Part shown: one piece after another, positions 1 to 7,161 of the stretch
How the letters are laid out: every line of letters begins with the position of its first letter
How positions within the stretch are numbered: position 1 is the stretch's first letter
NCBI RefSeq assembly: GCF_001436095.1
Contig: NZ_AYYK01000017.1
Span: forward strand, 1-64,000
Direction: 5' to 3'
Source: Lapidilactobacillus dextrinicus DSM 20335
Lineage (GTDB): Bacteria > Bacillota > Bacilli > Lactobacillales > Lactobacillaceae
Length of the DNA: 64,000 nt
The notes under the pieces: generated by a model
What the model was told of the DNA's origin: nothing
Databases searched by the model: none
Seen by the model: the letters and a program-made list of their open reading frames with translations, nothing else
Program-made: the position numbers and the translations under genes

Positions 1-77
1 ATTACTAATGTAATAAACCCTGCACATTACTCGAAACTTTGTTCAGTTTTCAAAGGTCTACTGTGTCGCAACAGCAA
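1..77 (-). other. rRNA operon leader (5' part of an rrn transcript)
   Basis: Read on the minus strand, this stretch follows two strong promoters and contains the segment TTTGAAAACTGAACAAAG (around 39-56), typical of the transcribed leader ahead of 16S rRNA in lactobacilli. No rRNA gene is inside the window; the 16S gene is inferred to begin just left of position 1 on the minus strand. Confidence 0.7.
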
Positions 78-84
78 CTCAATT

Positions 85-114
85 AGTATAGCATGTTGTC
101 TTTTTCAATGTCAA
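85..114 (-). promoter_or_regulatory. rRNA operon promoter P2
   Basis: On the minus strand there is a perfect -35 TTGACA (109-114) and a -10 TATACT (85-90), separated by 18 bp, with an extended TGC just before the -10. It faces left, toward the inferred 16S gene. Confidence 0.8.
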
Positions 115-202
115 CAACTTTTTTCAAAACTTTTTTTCGTTTGAATGTTGAACTGACAATAAAGGCAACGCTTCATAATGCTCGTCGCTAACAACCTAAA
201 CT

Positions 203-231
203 ATCTTATCAATTTGACTTTAGTACGTCAA
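203..231 (-). promoter_or_regulatory. rRNA operon promoter P1
   Basis: On the minus strand a -35 TTGACG (226-231) and a -10 TAAGAT (203-208) are separated by 17 bp, with TGA directly before the -10. It lies about 118 bp upstream of P2 in the same direction. Tandem strong promoters of this kind are usual for Lactobacillus rrn operons. Confidence 0.7.
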
Positions 232-248
232 TAAGAAATTTAAAAAAA

Positions 249-614
249 CTAGTTAAAAAATGATAATGCCTCTGAAATCCATTGCTCTTTTGCGTCCGCA
301 ATCGGCTTAAAACCGGTGTTTGTACGCTGATTGGTCCAGAAAAACTTTTTTCTACGAAAATCGCTTTCAGGGCCATTATTCATCAATGCACGCAGTGATA
401 AGCTAATTTTTTGCGAATACTCATCAATGTCTAAAACTAATACTTTAACCACATCGCCCACACGAACGATGCTGTGTAAATCTTCAACATAACCTGCAGA
501 ACATTCAGAAATATGAATGAGGCCTTGCGTTTGATCATCTAATAAGATAAATACACCATAGGGTTGAATACCCGTCACTTGTCCGACAAGTACATCACCA
601 ATTCGATAACTCAC
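249..614 (-). CDS. cvfD: S1-domain RNA-binding protein, YugI/CvfD-like
   Basis: A 121-residue protein with one S1 RNA-binding domain in residues 3-75 (GDVLVGQVTGIQPYGVFI, then GLIHISE) and a short basic C-terminal tail. Members of the YugI/GSP13/CvfD family bind ribosomes or mRNA and act as post-transcriptional regulators; that role here is inferred from the family. The start is GTG at 614, because GGAGG lies eight bases upstream. The gene is monocistronic in appearance, divergent from the reductase gene at 795, and reads toward the rRNA promoters downstream. No clear terminator was seen between it and rrn P1. Confidence 0.85.
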   Translation of the reverse strand: MSYRIGDVLVGQVTGIQPYGVFILLDDQTQGLIHISECSAGYVEDLHSIVRVGDVVKVLVLDIDEYSQKISLSLRALMNNGPESDFRRKKFFWTNQRTNTGFKPIADAKEQWISEALSFFN

Positions 615-694
615 TTTGTCTGCCTCCTAATTCTGAATCTATTTCATTTTATCAGGAATCATGCCGAAGATAAATAAAAAGTACTTATTCTTAT

Positions 695-725
695 TTCGAA
701 TACTACTTATAAGATAATATTCGAA
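695..725. repeat. Inverted repeat in a divergent promoter region
   Basis: TTCGAATA (695-702) is repeated in inverted form as TATTCGAA (718-725), 15 bp apart, between the divergent S1-domain gene and reductase gene. It may be an operator; no known regulator consensus was recognised. Confidence 0.4.
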
Positions 726-794
726 TCTTAAGCTAAACTATGTTAAAGTTATTGCGCTGAGTTTACCTGATCACATATGTAGGAAGTGGATATT

Positions 795-1778
795 TTGAAG
801 CACAAGTACGATCTATTAATTATTGGTGGCGGTCCGGTTGGCCTTTTTGCTGCGTATTTCGCCGGAATGCGTAATGCTGACGTCGCCATTGTTGAAAGTT
901 TGCCCCAATTAGGTGGACAAGTTGCCGCCCTGTTCCCCGAGAAAAACATTTACGACCTGGGTGGTATTCCAAGTATTAAAGCTAAAGATCTCATTAAGCA
1001 ACAATTAGTTCAATTAGAAGCTTTTTCACCTAAAGTCTTTTTAGATACTTCAGTGACAGATATTGCTAATGACGCTGACGATGATTTTATCATCACCACT
1101 ACACAAGGTGAAATTCAAGCAAAAGCGATTATTATTGCTATTGGTAATGGTGCCTTTGCCCCGAGAAAATTAGCTTTTGATTACGATCAACAATTGGAAG
1201 ATAACGGTATGATCAACTACTTTATTACTGAATTAAATCAATACCGAGATAAAAATGTCGCAATCGCTGGCGGCGGTGATTCTGCAATTGATTGTGCCCT
1301 AGCTCTTGAACCAATCGCCAAAAGTGTCACGATTATTCATCGCCGTGATCAGTTCCGCGCACTAGAATCAAGTGTTGCGCAAATGAATGCTTCAAGTGTT
1401 CAAATTAAAACGCCTTTCTTATTAAATGATTTGCGACAACAAGCACAACAATTACAAATTGATTTAAAGAAAGTTAAAACGACAGATATTGAAACACTCA
1501 CAGTTGATAAGTTAATTGTTAATTATGGTTTTACTGCAGATAGTCGAATTTTACGCAAGTGGGATCTTTATCTTAATGGTGTTAAAGTTAAAGTCAACAC
1601 GAAAATGGAAACAAGTCGACCAAAAGTTTACGCAATTGGCGACGCAGCCGATTATCCTGGTAAAATGAACTTAATCGCCACTGGCTATGGCGAAGCCCCG
1701 ATCGCAGTGACAACAGCTTTAGAAACCATCTATCCAGAAAAAGTACAACCATTACACAGTACCAGCTTGTTTAATTAG
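795..1778 (+). CDS. Ferredoxin/flavodoxin--NADP(+) reductase, thioredoxin reductase-like (YumC type)
   Basis: A flavoprotein of about 327 residues. It has an N-terminal FAD-binding motif (LLIIGGGPVGLFAAYFAG), a second nucleotide motif for NADPH (VAIAGGGDSAIDCAL, near residues 150-165) and the late FAD motif VYAIGDAADYPGK. It lacks the CxxC redox pair of true thioredoxin reductases, which places it with YumC-type reductases that pass electrons from NADPH to ferredoxin or flavodoxin. The TTG at 795 is preferred over the GTG at 786 because AGGAAG (781-786) lies eight bases before it. It stands alone ahead of pgpA, with a 52 bp gap. Confidence 0.9.
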   Translation: MKHKYDLLIIGGGPVGLFAAYFAGMRNADVAIVESLPQLGGQVAALFPEKNIYDLGGIPSIKAKDLIKQQLVQLEAFSPKVFLDTSVTDIANDADDDFIITTTQGEIQAKAIIIAIGNGAFAPRKLAFDYDQQLEDNGMINYFITELNQYRDKNVAIAGGGDSAIDCALALEPIAKSVTIIHRRDQFRALESSVAQMNASSVQIKTPFLLNDLRQQAQQLQIDLKKVKTTDIETLTVDKLIVNYGFTADSRILRKWDLYLNGVKVKVNTKMETSRPKVYAIGDAADYPGKMNLIATGYGEAPIAVTTALETIYPEKVQPLHSTSLFN

Positions 1779-1830
1779 TTACCGTTAATCTTTTAACCTC
1801 AAGATTCAAGTATTGAAAGGAGTTCTTATT

Positions 1831-2349
1831 ATGATTGGTAATCACGAAATGTTATTTAATCATGTTATCGAGCTATTAAAAAAACGCGGTGTTACTGTTG
1901 ATGATATCGCCGATCTTGTTATCTTTTTACAAAAGGATTATATTCACGGCTTAACTCATGCAGATGCAGCCGAAAGTGTGCGCATCGTCTTACAGAAACG
2001 CGAAGTTCAAAATGCCATTATGACTGGTATCCAGTTGGACGAGTTAGCTGAGAAGCATCAGCTGGATCAGCCACTCCAAGAAATTCTTGAAAAAGACGAA
2101 GGACTATATGGTATTGATGAAATCATGGCTTTAGCGATTGTTAATGTCTATGGTACGATTGGTTTTACCAACTATGGTTATATTGATAAAGTTAAGCCAG
2201 GTATTCTGCAAGTCTTAAACGCTCATGAACCTGGTATTATTCATACTTTTCTTGACGATTTAATTGGTGCAACTGCAGCAGCGGCAGCAAGTCGTCTAGC
2301 ACACCAGCATCCCGAACTAGAAGATGACCAAGATATTTACACAGATTAA
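1831..2349 (+). CDS. pgpA: Phosphatidylglycerophosphatase A family protein
   Basis: A 172-residue, mostly helical protein of the PgpA/YutG family. The family removes phosphate from phosphatidylglycerophosphate in phosphatidylglycerol synthesis, although many Gram-positive members are soluble-looking and untested. Visible family features are the acidic stretch EKDEGLYGIDEIMA and the segment VYGTIGFTNYGYIDKVKPG. The ATG at 1831 follows GAAAGGAG by the usual distance; the upstream in-frame TTG at 1813 lies before that site. A terminator directly follows the stop codon. Confidence 0.8.
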   Translation: MIGNHEMLFNHVIELLKKRGVTVDDIADLVIFLQKDYIHGLTHADAAESVRIVLQKREVQNAIMTGIQLDELAEKHQLDQPLQEILEKDEGLYGIDEIMALAIVNVYGTIGFTNYGYIDKVKPGILQVLNAHEPGIIHTFLDDLIGATAAAAASRLAHQHPELEDDQDIYTD

Positions 2350-2352
2350 ACT

Positions 2353-2386
2353 AAAACCCCAGCTATTTATAATAGCTGGGGTTTTT
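2353..2386. terminator. Bidirectional rho-independent terminator
   Basis: A perfect 15 bp stem (2353-2367 with 2371-2385), three-base loop, A-run on one side and T-run on the other, between the convergent pgpA and DUF1461 genes. Confidence 0.9.
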
Positions 2387-2387
2387 A

Positions 2388-3041
2388 TTATTTATCATGA
2401 GTCGCTCGTAATTTCTTAATTGAACGATGGGCAACTAACCACCCACTGATCATCAATAATTCAAATAGAACAAACGCCAAGATGAAACAGTGCATGAAGA
2501 ATTCTTCTGGTAAAACTAAAATAATGGGATCTTGAGCCGGATCGAATAACCAATCTTGATTCCGGAAAAATAACTCGTGAAAGGTCACAAAGAATTGATT
2601 AAAGTTTAAAGACGCCAGACCAGCTAAGAGCAACGGCAATAAAAAGCCAATCTGAGCAGGACGTAACAGACGATATTCTTGACCTTGTTTTTTTATCTGA
2701 TGCAAAAAGCGCACGGCAAACGGCGCCGATACCAATAAAATGATCCAAGCCAAGATAAAAAGTTGCTTCACGTCAGCAAAATGTTGCGCACCGCTTTGAG
2801 AAACTGGAAAATCAGTCAATTGCAGTTGCCCAATCCAAGGTAATTGCAAATAAGCCATTAATTGCAAAAAATTATGGTACAACGCACCAGCAGATATCGG
2901 CCAGTATTGCCGCACTTGATAAATAGCAGCATCAATTGGGAAAAGTAAATAACTGCCTAGTAACGTTAAGACAACTGCTAAACTAATACAAAACAGAATC
3001 GTGGCTAACCAATTAGCCCCATTTTTAAGTTCGGCCTTCAT
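2388..3041 (-). CDS. TIGR01906/DUF1461 family integral membrane protein
   Basis: A 217-residue membrane protein with about four or five hydrophobic segments (near residues 14-36, 97-114, 135-155 and 185-205). It belongs to a family commonly found beside TIGR01457 HAD phosphatases in lactobacilli and other Firmicutes; its function is unknown. Its ATG at 3041 shares one base with the TAA stop of the upstream HAD gene (TAATG), so translation is probably coupled. An in-frame ATG four codons earlier is less likely because GGGAAG sits between the two. The gene ends just before a shared terminator. Confidence 0.75.
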   Translation of the reverse strand: MKAELKNGANWLATILFCISLAVVLTLLGSYLLFPIDAAIYQVRQYWPISAGALYHNFLQLMAYLQLPWIGQLQLTDFPVSQSGAQHFADVKQLFILAWIILLVSAPFAVRFLHQIKKQGQEYRLLRPAQIGFLLPLLLAGLASLNFNQFFVTFHELFFRNQDWLFDPAQDPIILVLPEEFFMHCFILAFVLFELLMISGWLVAHRSIKKLRATHDK

Positions 3042-3820
3042 TAGACTTCCCATTCGTCCAAGGAATTAACTTGATGAGTTGGTTGAATCTCCTTTTGGGC
3101 AACAACTTCTGGTTTGCTGACACCTGTATAGACTAATAATGAGTCCACGCCGGCATTAATTCCCGCACGAATATCGGTTTCATAATTGTCGCCAACGATT
3201 AAAGTATTTTCAGCTTCTTGGCCCAAAACAGCCAATGCTGCATTGACAATGATCGCTTCAGGCTTGCCAATATATGTTGCCTGTTGTTGAGTAGCATGTT
3301 CTACTAGCGAAATAACAGAACCTGCACCAGGAACTAAACCACGCTCATTGGGTAAGTTAGTATCTGCGTTAGTGCCAATAAAAGTTGAGCCTGCTCGAAC
3401 CGCTAACGTTGCCACTTCAAACTTATGATAAGTCACGTCGTAGTCCAGACCAACGACAGTATAATCAGGATTTTGCTCGGCTAGCTTCATACCCGCACCT
3501 AATAAAGCACTGACTAAACCAATTTCACCAATAACGTAGACCGTTTTCCCGGATAGATCACCTTGGTTTTTGGCCTTGAGATAACTTACCGTTGCCAAAG
3601 AAGGCGTATAGATTTGGTCTACTTGAACATGAATATCGTGATTTTTGCTCAGGTTTTCTGCAACTGCTGCCGGTGTCTTCGTTGTGTTATTCGTTAAAAA
3701 CAAAAACGGAATGTGTTTAGCTTGCAAACGTTCTACAAAACGCTTAGCTGCCGGAATGCGATCGCTCCCCCGATAAATCGTGCCATCAAGATCAATTAAA
3801 TATGCTGAATAAGATTTCAA
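3041..3820 (-). CDS. TIGR01457 family HAD-type hydrolase (NagD-like)
   Basis: A 259-residue HAD phosphatase. Motif I is YLIDLDGTIYRG near the N terminus, motif II is FLTNN near residue 42, and the late motif LIVGDNYETDIRAG supplies the acidic metal ligands. The NagD/AraL-like subfamily dephosphorylates small sugar or nucleotide phosphates; the substrate cannot be read from sequence. The start is TTG at 3820, with GGAG about ten bases upstream. It is coupled by a one-base overlap to the membrane protein downstream and lies 60 bp behind the yutD-like gene, so the three probably form an operon. Confidence 0.85.
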   Translation of the reverse strand: MKSYSAYLIDLDGTIYRGSDRIPAAKRFVERLQAKHIPFLFLTNNTTKTPAAVAENLSKNHDIHVQVDQIYTPSLATVSYLKAKNQGDLSGKTVYVIGEIGLVSALLGAGMKLAEQNPDYTVVGLDYDVTYHKFEVATLAVRAGSTFIGTNADTNLPNERGLVPGAGSVISLVEHATQQQATYIGKPEAIIVNAALAVLGQEAENTLIVGDNYETDIRAGINAGVDSLLVYTGVSKPEVVAQKEIQPTHQVNSLDEWEV

Positions 3821-3850
3821 AATATAAACGCTCCAATATTAAAAATTTAA

Positions 3851-3870
3851 CGTTGTCTTAGTCGACAACG
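3851..3870 (-). other. Short hairpin between the yutD-like and HAD genes
   Basis: CGTTGTC (3851-3857) pairs with GACAACG (3864-3870). On the minus strand it is followed by an A+T-rich stretch, so it could be a weak terminator or RNA processing site. Confidence 0.4.
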
Positions 3871-3880
3871 ACATTAATCA

Positions 3881-4831
3881 CTAATCTTCTAGTTGCCGAA
3901 TATGAAATTCATGTGGTGCTCGACTTTGTCCTGACCGCTTGTCCACTACTCTAGGTTGATTAGTTGTTGATTGACGCTTAGCTTTGGGTTCTGATTGGCG
4001 CTGAGACTGATGAGGTGTTGCGGTGTTGGTTAAGGTATGCATTGTAAAATTATTGTGTGGGGTTGCTTTACTGGTTTTATTTTTCTCTGAACGACGCTGC
4101 TTTTTTTGACCGTTAGGCTTACCTTGTTGTCCCTTGCGGTCGGATCGATCATTAGTTGATCGAGAACGATCCGTAGTTCTCGTTTGTGCCGAGTGCTTAG
4201 CAGCTTGATTGGTTCGCTGTTCAGATTGTTTTTTTGCTGACTTATTTTGCTGTGGTTTAGGCGTTTTAGCATTAACAGCGCCTGTTTTACTACTATTAAC
4301 TGTACGTTTACGGCGACGATTATTACTGTGACGATGCAGATTACGGTCAGCGTTATCTGATTCCGCCTTTTCTAAAACAAAAAATGCACAACCAAAATTA
4401 CAATACTCATTAATATAATCTTGCAGTGTTGCAATGCTTTGATCACGATTAGCTGTGTGGTGCCGTTCATCATAAAATCCACGCAGGCGTAGCTGCTCAA
4501 AGCCCCAATCACCCACAACATAATCGTATTTATTTAAAATTGTTTCAAAACGCTGTCCTAATCGTTCGGCATCAAAGCCATTGCGATATTGATATACCAG
4601 TCGATAATGATGATTGCCAATAAAGATATTATCAGCATCTTTCACTTTAACGACAATTCCACGATATTCATGCTCATCGCGATCAGTTTCTTTGATTGGC
4701 ACTGGTTGTGCTATTTCTTCACCGAATGATAAATCGTCAGCAGAACTATCATGCTTAACATTAAATACACCTGGTTCAACTTTAAGAACCGGTGTTGGCA
4801 TCTCTTCAGGCGTGTTTAAATTTATTGCCAT
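3881..4831 (-). CDS. YutD-like (DUF1027) protein with a long basic tail
   Basis: A 316-residue protein. Residues about 50-155 match the YutD-like domain (YRLVYQYRNGFDAERLGQRF, then YDYVVGDWGFEQLRLRGFY and NFGCAFFVLEK). Residues about 160-316 are a low-complexity tail rich in K, R, Q, N, S and T, probably disordered, ending in HEFHIRQLED. Typical Bacillus YutD is only about 100 residues, so the tail is a large extension. Function is unknown; the positive charge could suit nucleic acid binding, which is inference. The start ATG at 4831 follows GGGAG. A small unknown gene lies 27 bp upstream and the HAD gene downstream. Confidence 0.8.
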   Translation of the reverse strand: MAINLNTPEEMPTPVLKVEPGVFNVKHDSSADDLSFGEEIAQPVPIKETDRDEHEYRGIVVKVKDADNIFIGNHHYRLVYQYRNGFDAERLGQRFETILNKYDYVVGDWGFEQLRLRGFYDERHHTANRDQSIATLQDYINEYCNFGCAFFVLEKAESDNADRNLHRHSNNRRRKRTVNSSKTGAVNAKTPKPQQNKSAKKQSEQRTNQAAKHSAQTRTTDRSRSTNDRSDRKGQQGKPNGQKKQRRSEKNKTSKATPHNNFTMHTLTNTATPHQSQRQSEPKAKRQSTTNQPRVVDKRSGQSRAPHEFHIRQLED

Positions 4832-4858
4832 GTCTTAACTCCCTTATCCAAGTAACGA

Positions 4859-5173
4859 TTAGCCAATGTGATTAGCTCGTAAAATCTCCTTAACATCATC
4901 AGCAATCTTACCTTCTGGCTTCTCCCATTCAACCCATTCCGTGAAATCTTCGGTAGGCATTGTATAATGAGAGTTGATATACTTTTCATAATCTTGGACG
5001 GCATTTGAATGCGGAATATTTAATTGCAAAATGCGAACTTCTTTGATGAAGCCGCGCACTGCGGCCAATTCTGCTCGGCCATTCATAAACATGTTGGCAA
5101 TCTCGTAGTATTGAGTACCATCGTTACGTGTAATAAGCTCGATTAAATCTAAAGTTTGATATTTTTCGGCCAT
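4859..5173 (-). CDS. Small conserved-looking protein of unknown function
   Basis: I do not recognise this 104-residue, soluble, acidic protein. It starts MAEKYQTLDLIELITRNDGT and contains ADVKEILRAN-like helical sequence near the C terminus. The ATG at 5173 is chosen because GGAGG lies six bases before it; an adjacent ATG at 5176 would be only three bases away. It is the first gene of the cluster that continues with the YutD-like, HAD and membrane proteins, which suggests co-transcription but gives no clear role. Confidence 0.7.
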   Translation of the reverse strand: MAEKYQTLDLIELITRNDGTQYYEIANMFMNGRAELAAVRGFIKEVRILQLNIPHSNAVQDYEKYINSHYTMPTEDFTEWVEWEKPEGKIADDVKEILRANHIG

Positions 5174-5320
5174 CATATACCTCCAAAACATACTAAGTGT
5201 AACATTTTTAAACAGCGGTGGAAAATCAAATCATTGCTTAAGTACTGCTAGACTAACGGTAAAATTTCAAATTTAGTAACTATTAAACTAACATTAATCT
5301 ACTTGTATGAAACATGTTGG

Positions 5321-5356
5321 TTAAGTAACACTATATCATTAAAGTAACAATATCAT
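5321..5356 (+). repeat. Tandem direct repeat before the glycerophosphodiesterase gene
   Basis: TTAAGTAACACTATATCAT (5321-5339) is followed by the close copy TTAAAGTAACAATATCAT (about 5339-5356). This is promoter-proximal DNA; it may be an activator or repressor site. A possible -35/-10 pair TTGGTT/TAAAGT with 17 bp spacing overlaps it. Confidence 0.4.
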
Positions 5357-5379
5357 GCGTAAAGAAAGTAGGCTTTTCC

Positions 5380-6762
5380 TTGAAGCAAGTACCTCTGATT
5401 AAATTAATGACTATTTTGGCACTATGGTGGCTAACTTGTGGCTTTACAGTCATTGGTCATCGCGGTGATCCTATTAATGAACCCGAAGAAACCCTTGCAA
5501 GTTTTAACCACGCTTTTAGCGAGGGGGCTGACTATGTCGAATTAGATCTTCACGTGTCACAAGACAATGTGTTGGTTGTTTCTCATGACCGTAACCTGGA
5601 ACGCATTACTGGTCATAATGCCATTGTCTCACAGACACCTTGGGCAACTTTAAAAACCTTTAAACAGGCAAACGGTGAACCAATGCATTCACTGGCTGAT
5701 ATTTTTGCCTACTATCAAGATAAGCCCCAAACTAAATTCCTCATCGAAACTAAAAAGACCAAAAAAGGCAATCCCAAAAATATGGAACCTTTAGTAGCTG
5801 CATTAATCAAACAATACCACATGACCAATCGGGTGATGTTTCATTCTTTCTCATTATCGAGTTTGCAGACTTTGAAAACCTTGTTGCCTACTGTACCAAG
5901 AATTTTTATCGCTGGTAGTTTGAAACGTATTAATTTTGAAACCTTTACTACTTCTACTGGTGTTAATATTTCCTCGGAACTAGTTAACGCCCAAATCATC
6001 AAACAATTACACGCTGCCAAGCAAAAAGTTTATGTCTGGGATCATATGAACGAAAGTGCCAGTCGTTGGAATTGGTTAGTAAATCTCCCAATTGACGGCG
6101 TTGTAACTAATTATCCTGCAACTGGGAAACAGTACCAAGACGCTAAAACCAAAGCCACTTCAAAAAGGATTTCTCGAGATGTCACGCTATTAAGTAACTA
6201 TCAAGTTAAAAGCTACGAAAATCCCTATAACCTTACCCTACAAAAAAATACCGTGCAGCCTTTGACTACCTATCATGTTGATCATTTGGTTTGGAGCCAA
6301 GGTCATGCCTATTATCAAATTGGAACAAATCGCTTCATTGAAGCAACTGGCGTTAATCCAACTAATGAGGTTGTTAAAGTCTCACCTTATCTTAATCAGC
6401 ATCTCCAATTAAAAGCAGATCTGTTACACGTACCATTTTATGATCAGCCTTATGCACCGACAGCACTTAAACATGAGCTTCTGCCAAAACAACACTACAC
6501 AATTAAAGCCGTCCAAATTATTAATGGTCAGCTTTGGTTACAGACTAAACAAGGCTGGTTAAAGGGGCATGATGTTTTAATTGATTTTGATCACAATAGT
6601 GCTAATTGGCGCGCATATCAGCAATTAAAACCGGCTCAAAAATTAGCTTTCACTACAATTCCCCAACCAAAAATTGGCCAAATCCCAGTAAAAAAACAAA
6701 ATAAGTGGCAAATGTTAGCCTACTTCCATTATAATCAAGTTATTATGAAATCAATTTTATAG
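5380..6762 (+). CDS. Glycerophosphodiester phosphodiesterase with C-terminal wall-type repeats
   Basis: A 460-residue protein. Residues 7-22 form a hydrophobic export or anchor segment, followed almost at once by the catalytic GDPD start VIGHRGD (24-30) and the E-rich NEPEETLASF. Later GDPD motifs are YVELDLHVSQDN and VVSHD. The domain, to about residue 250, hydrolyses glycerophosphodiesters, possibly including lipoteichoic acid polyglycerol phosphate. Residues about 265-410 hold two copies of a motif of the GW/SLAP type (NYQVKSYENPYNLTL...YYQIGTNRFIEA and LLHVPFYDQPYA...GQLWLQTKQGWLKG), suggesting cell-wall attachment. The start is TTG at 5380. An ArsR-family gene begins 14 bp downstream. 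Confidence 0.8.
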   Translation: MKQVPLIKLMTILALWWLTCGFTVIGHRGDPINEPEETLASFNHAFSEGADYVELDLHVSQDNVLVVSHDRNLERITGHNAIVSQTPWATLKTFKQANGEPMHSLADIFAYYQDKPQTKFLIETKKTKKGNPKNMEPLVAALIKQYHMTNRVMFHSFSLSSLQTLKTLLPTVPRIFIAGSLKRINFETFTTSTGVNISSELVNAQIIKQLHAAKQKVYVWDHMNESASRWNWLVNLPIDGVVTNYPATGKQYQDAKTKATSKRISRDVTLLSNYQVKSYENPYNLTLQKNTVQPLTTYHVDHLVWSQGHAYYQIGTNRFIEATGVNPTNEVVKVSPYLNQHLQLKADLLHVPFYDQPYAPTALKHELLPKQHYTIKAVQIINGQLWLQTKQGWLKGHDVLIDFDHNSANWRAYQQLKPAQKLAFTTIPQPKIGQIPVKKQNKWQMLAYFHYNQVIMKSIL

Positions 6763-6776
6763 TGAGGTGCCAGCTA

Positions 6777-7136
6777 ATGAAAGACTGGGATGATGAAGAC
6801 GAGCCCAGTGAAATCGACCATGAACAGTTAATTGAAACGGTTAAAGCGACTTTACCCGCTGATGAAATTACTGAATCGATCTCCTCATTCTTTAAAATGT
6901 TAGGCGATCCGACGCGGGCTAAAATATTATATGCACTCTATGAATCTGAATTACGTGTTTATGATATTGTCGCAATTTTGGGACTTTCACAATCCAGTGT
7001 CTCCCATCAATTACGGTTATTAAAGCAAGCCAAGTTGGTCAAAAATCGCAAATCTGGCAAGGAAGTCTACTATTCATTAGCAGATGACCACGTCATGACC
7101 ATCTTTAAGAGTGGTATTGCTCATATTAACGAATAA
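6777..7136 (+). CDS. ArsR/SmtB-family metal-sensing repressor with a zinc-type alpha5 site
   Basis: A 119-residue winged-helix protein. The recognition helix is in LGLSQSSVSHQLRLLKQA (residues 68-85). Near the C terminus D103, H105, H116 and E119 match in identity and spacing the alpha5 zinc ligands of SmtB (D104, H106, H117, E120). There is no cysteine pair of the ArsR/CadC type. It is therefore probably a zinc-responsive repressor. The ATG at 6777 is preferred over GTG 6762 because GAGGTG lies seven bases before it. It sits between the glycerophosphodiesterase and pepV with short gaps and probably shares their transcript; no metal transporter is adjacent. Confidence 0.85.
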   Translation: MKDWDDEDEPSEIDHEQLIETVKATLPADEITESISSFFKMLGDPTRAKILYALYESELRVYDIVAILGLSQSSVSHQLRLLKQAKLVKNRKSGKEVYYSLADDHVMTIFKSGIAHINE

Positions 7137-7161
7137 TAAAATAATGAAAAGAGGAATTAGC

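Noticed and set aside
4030-4272. Minus-strand frame inside the YutD-like tail
   Set aside because: It is a shadow of the low-complexity coding region.
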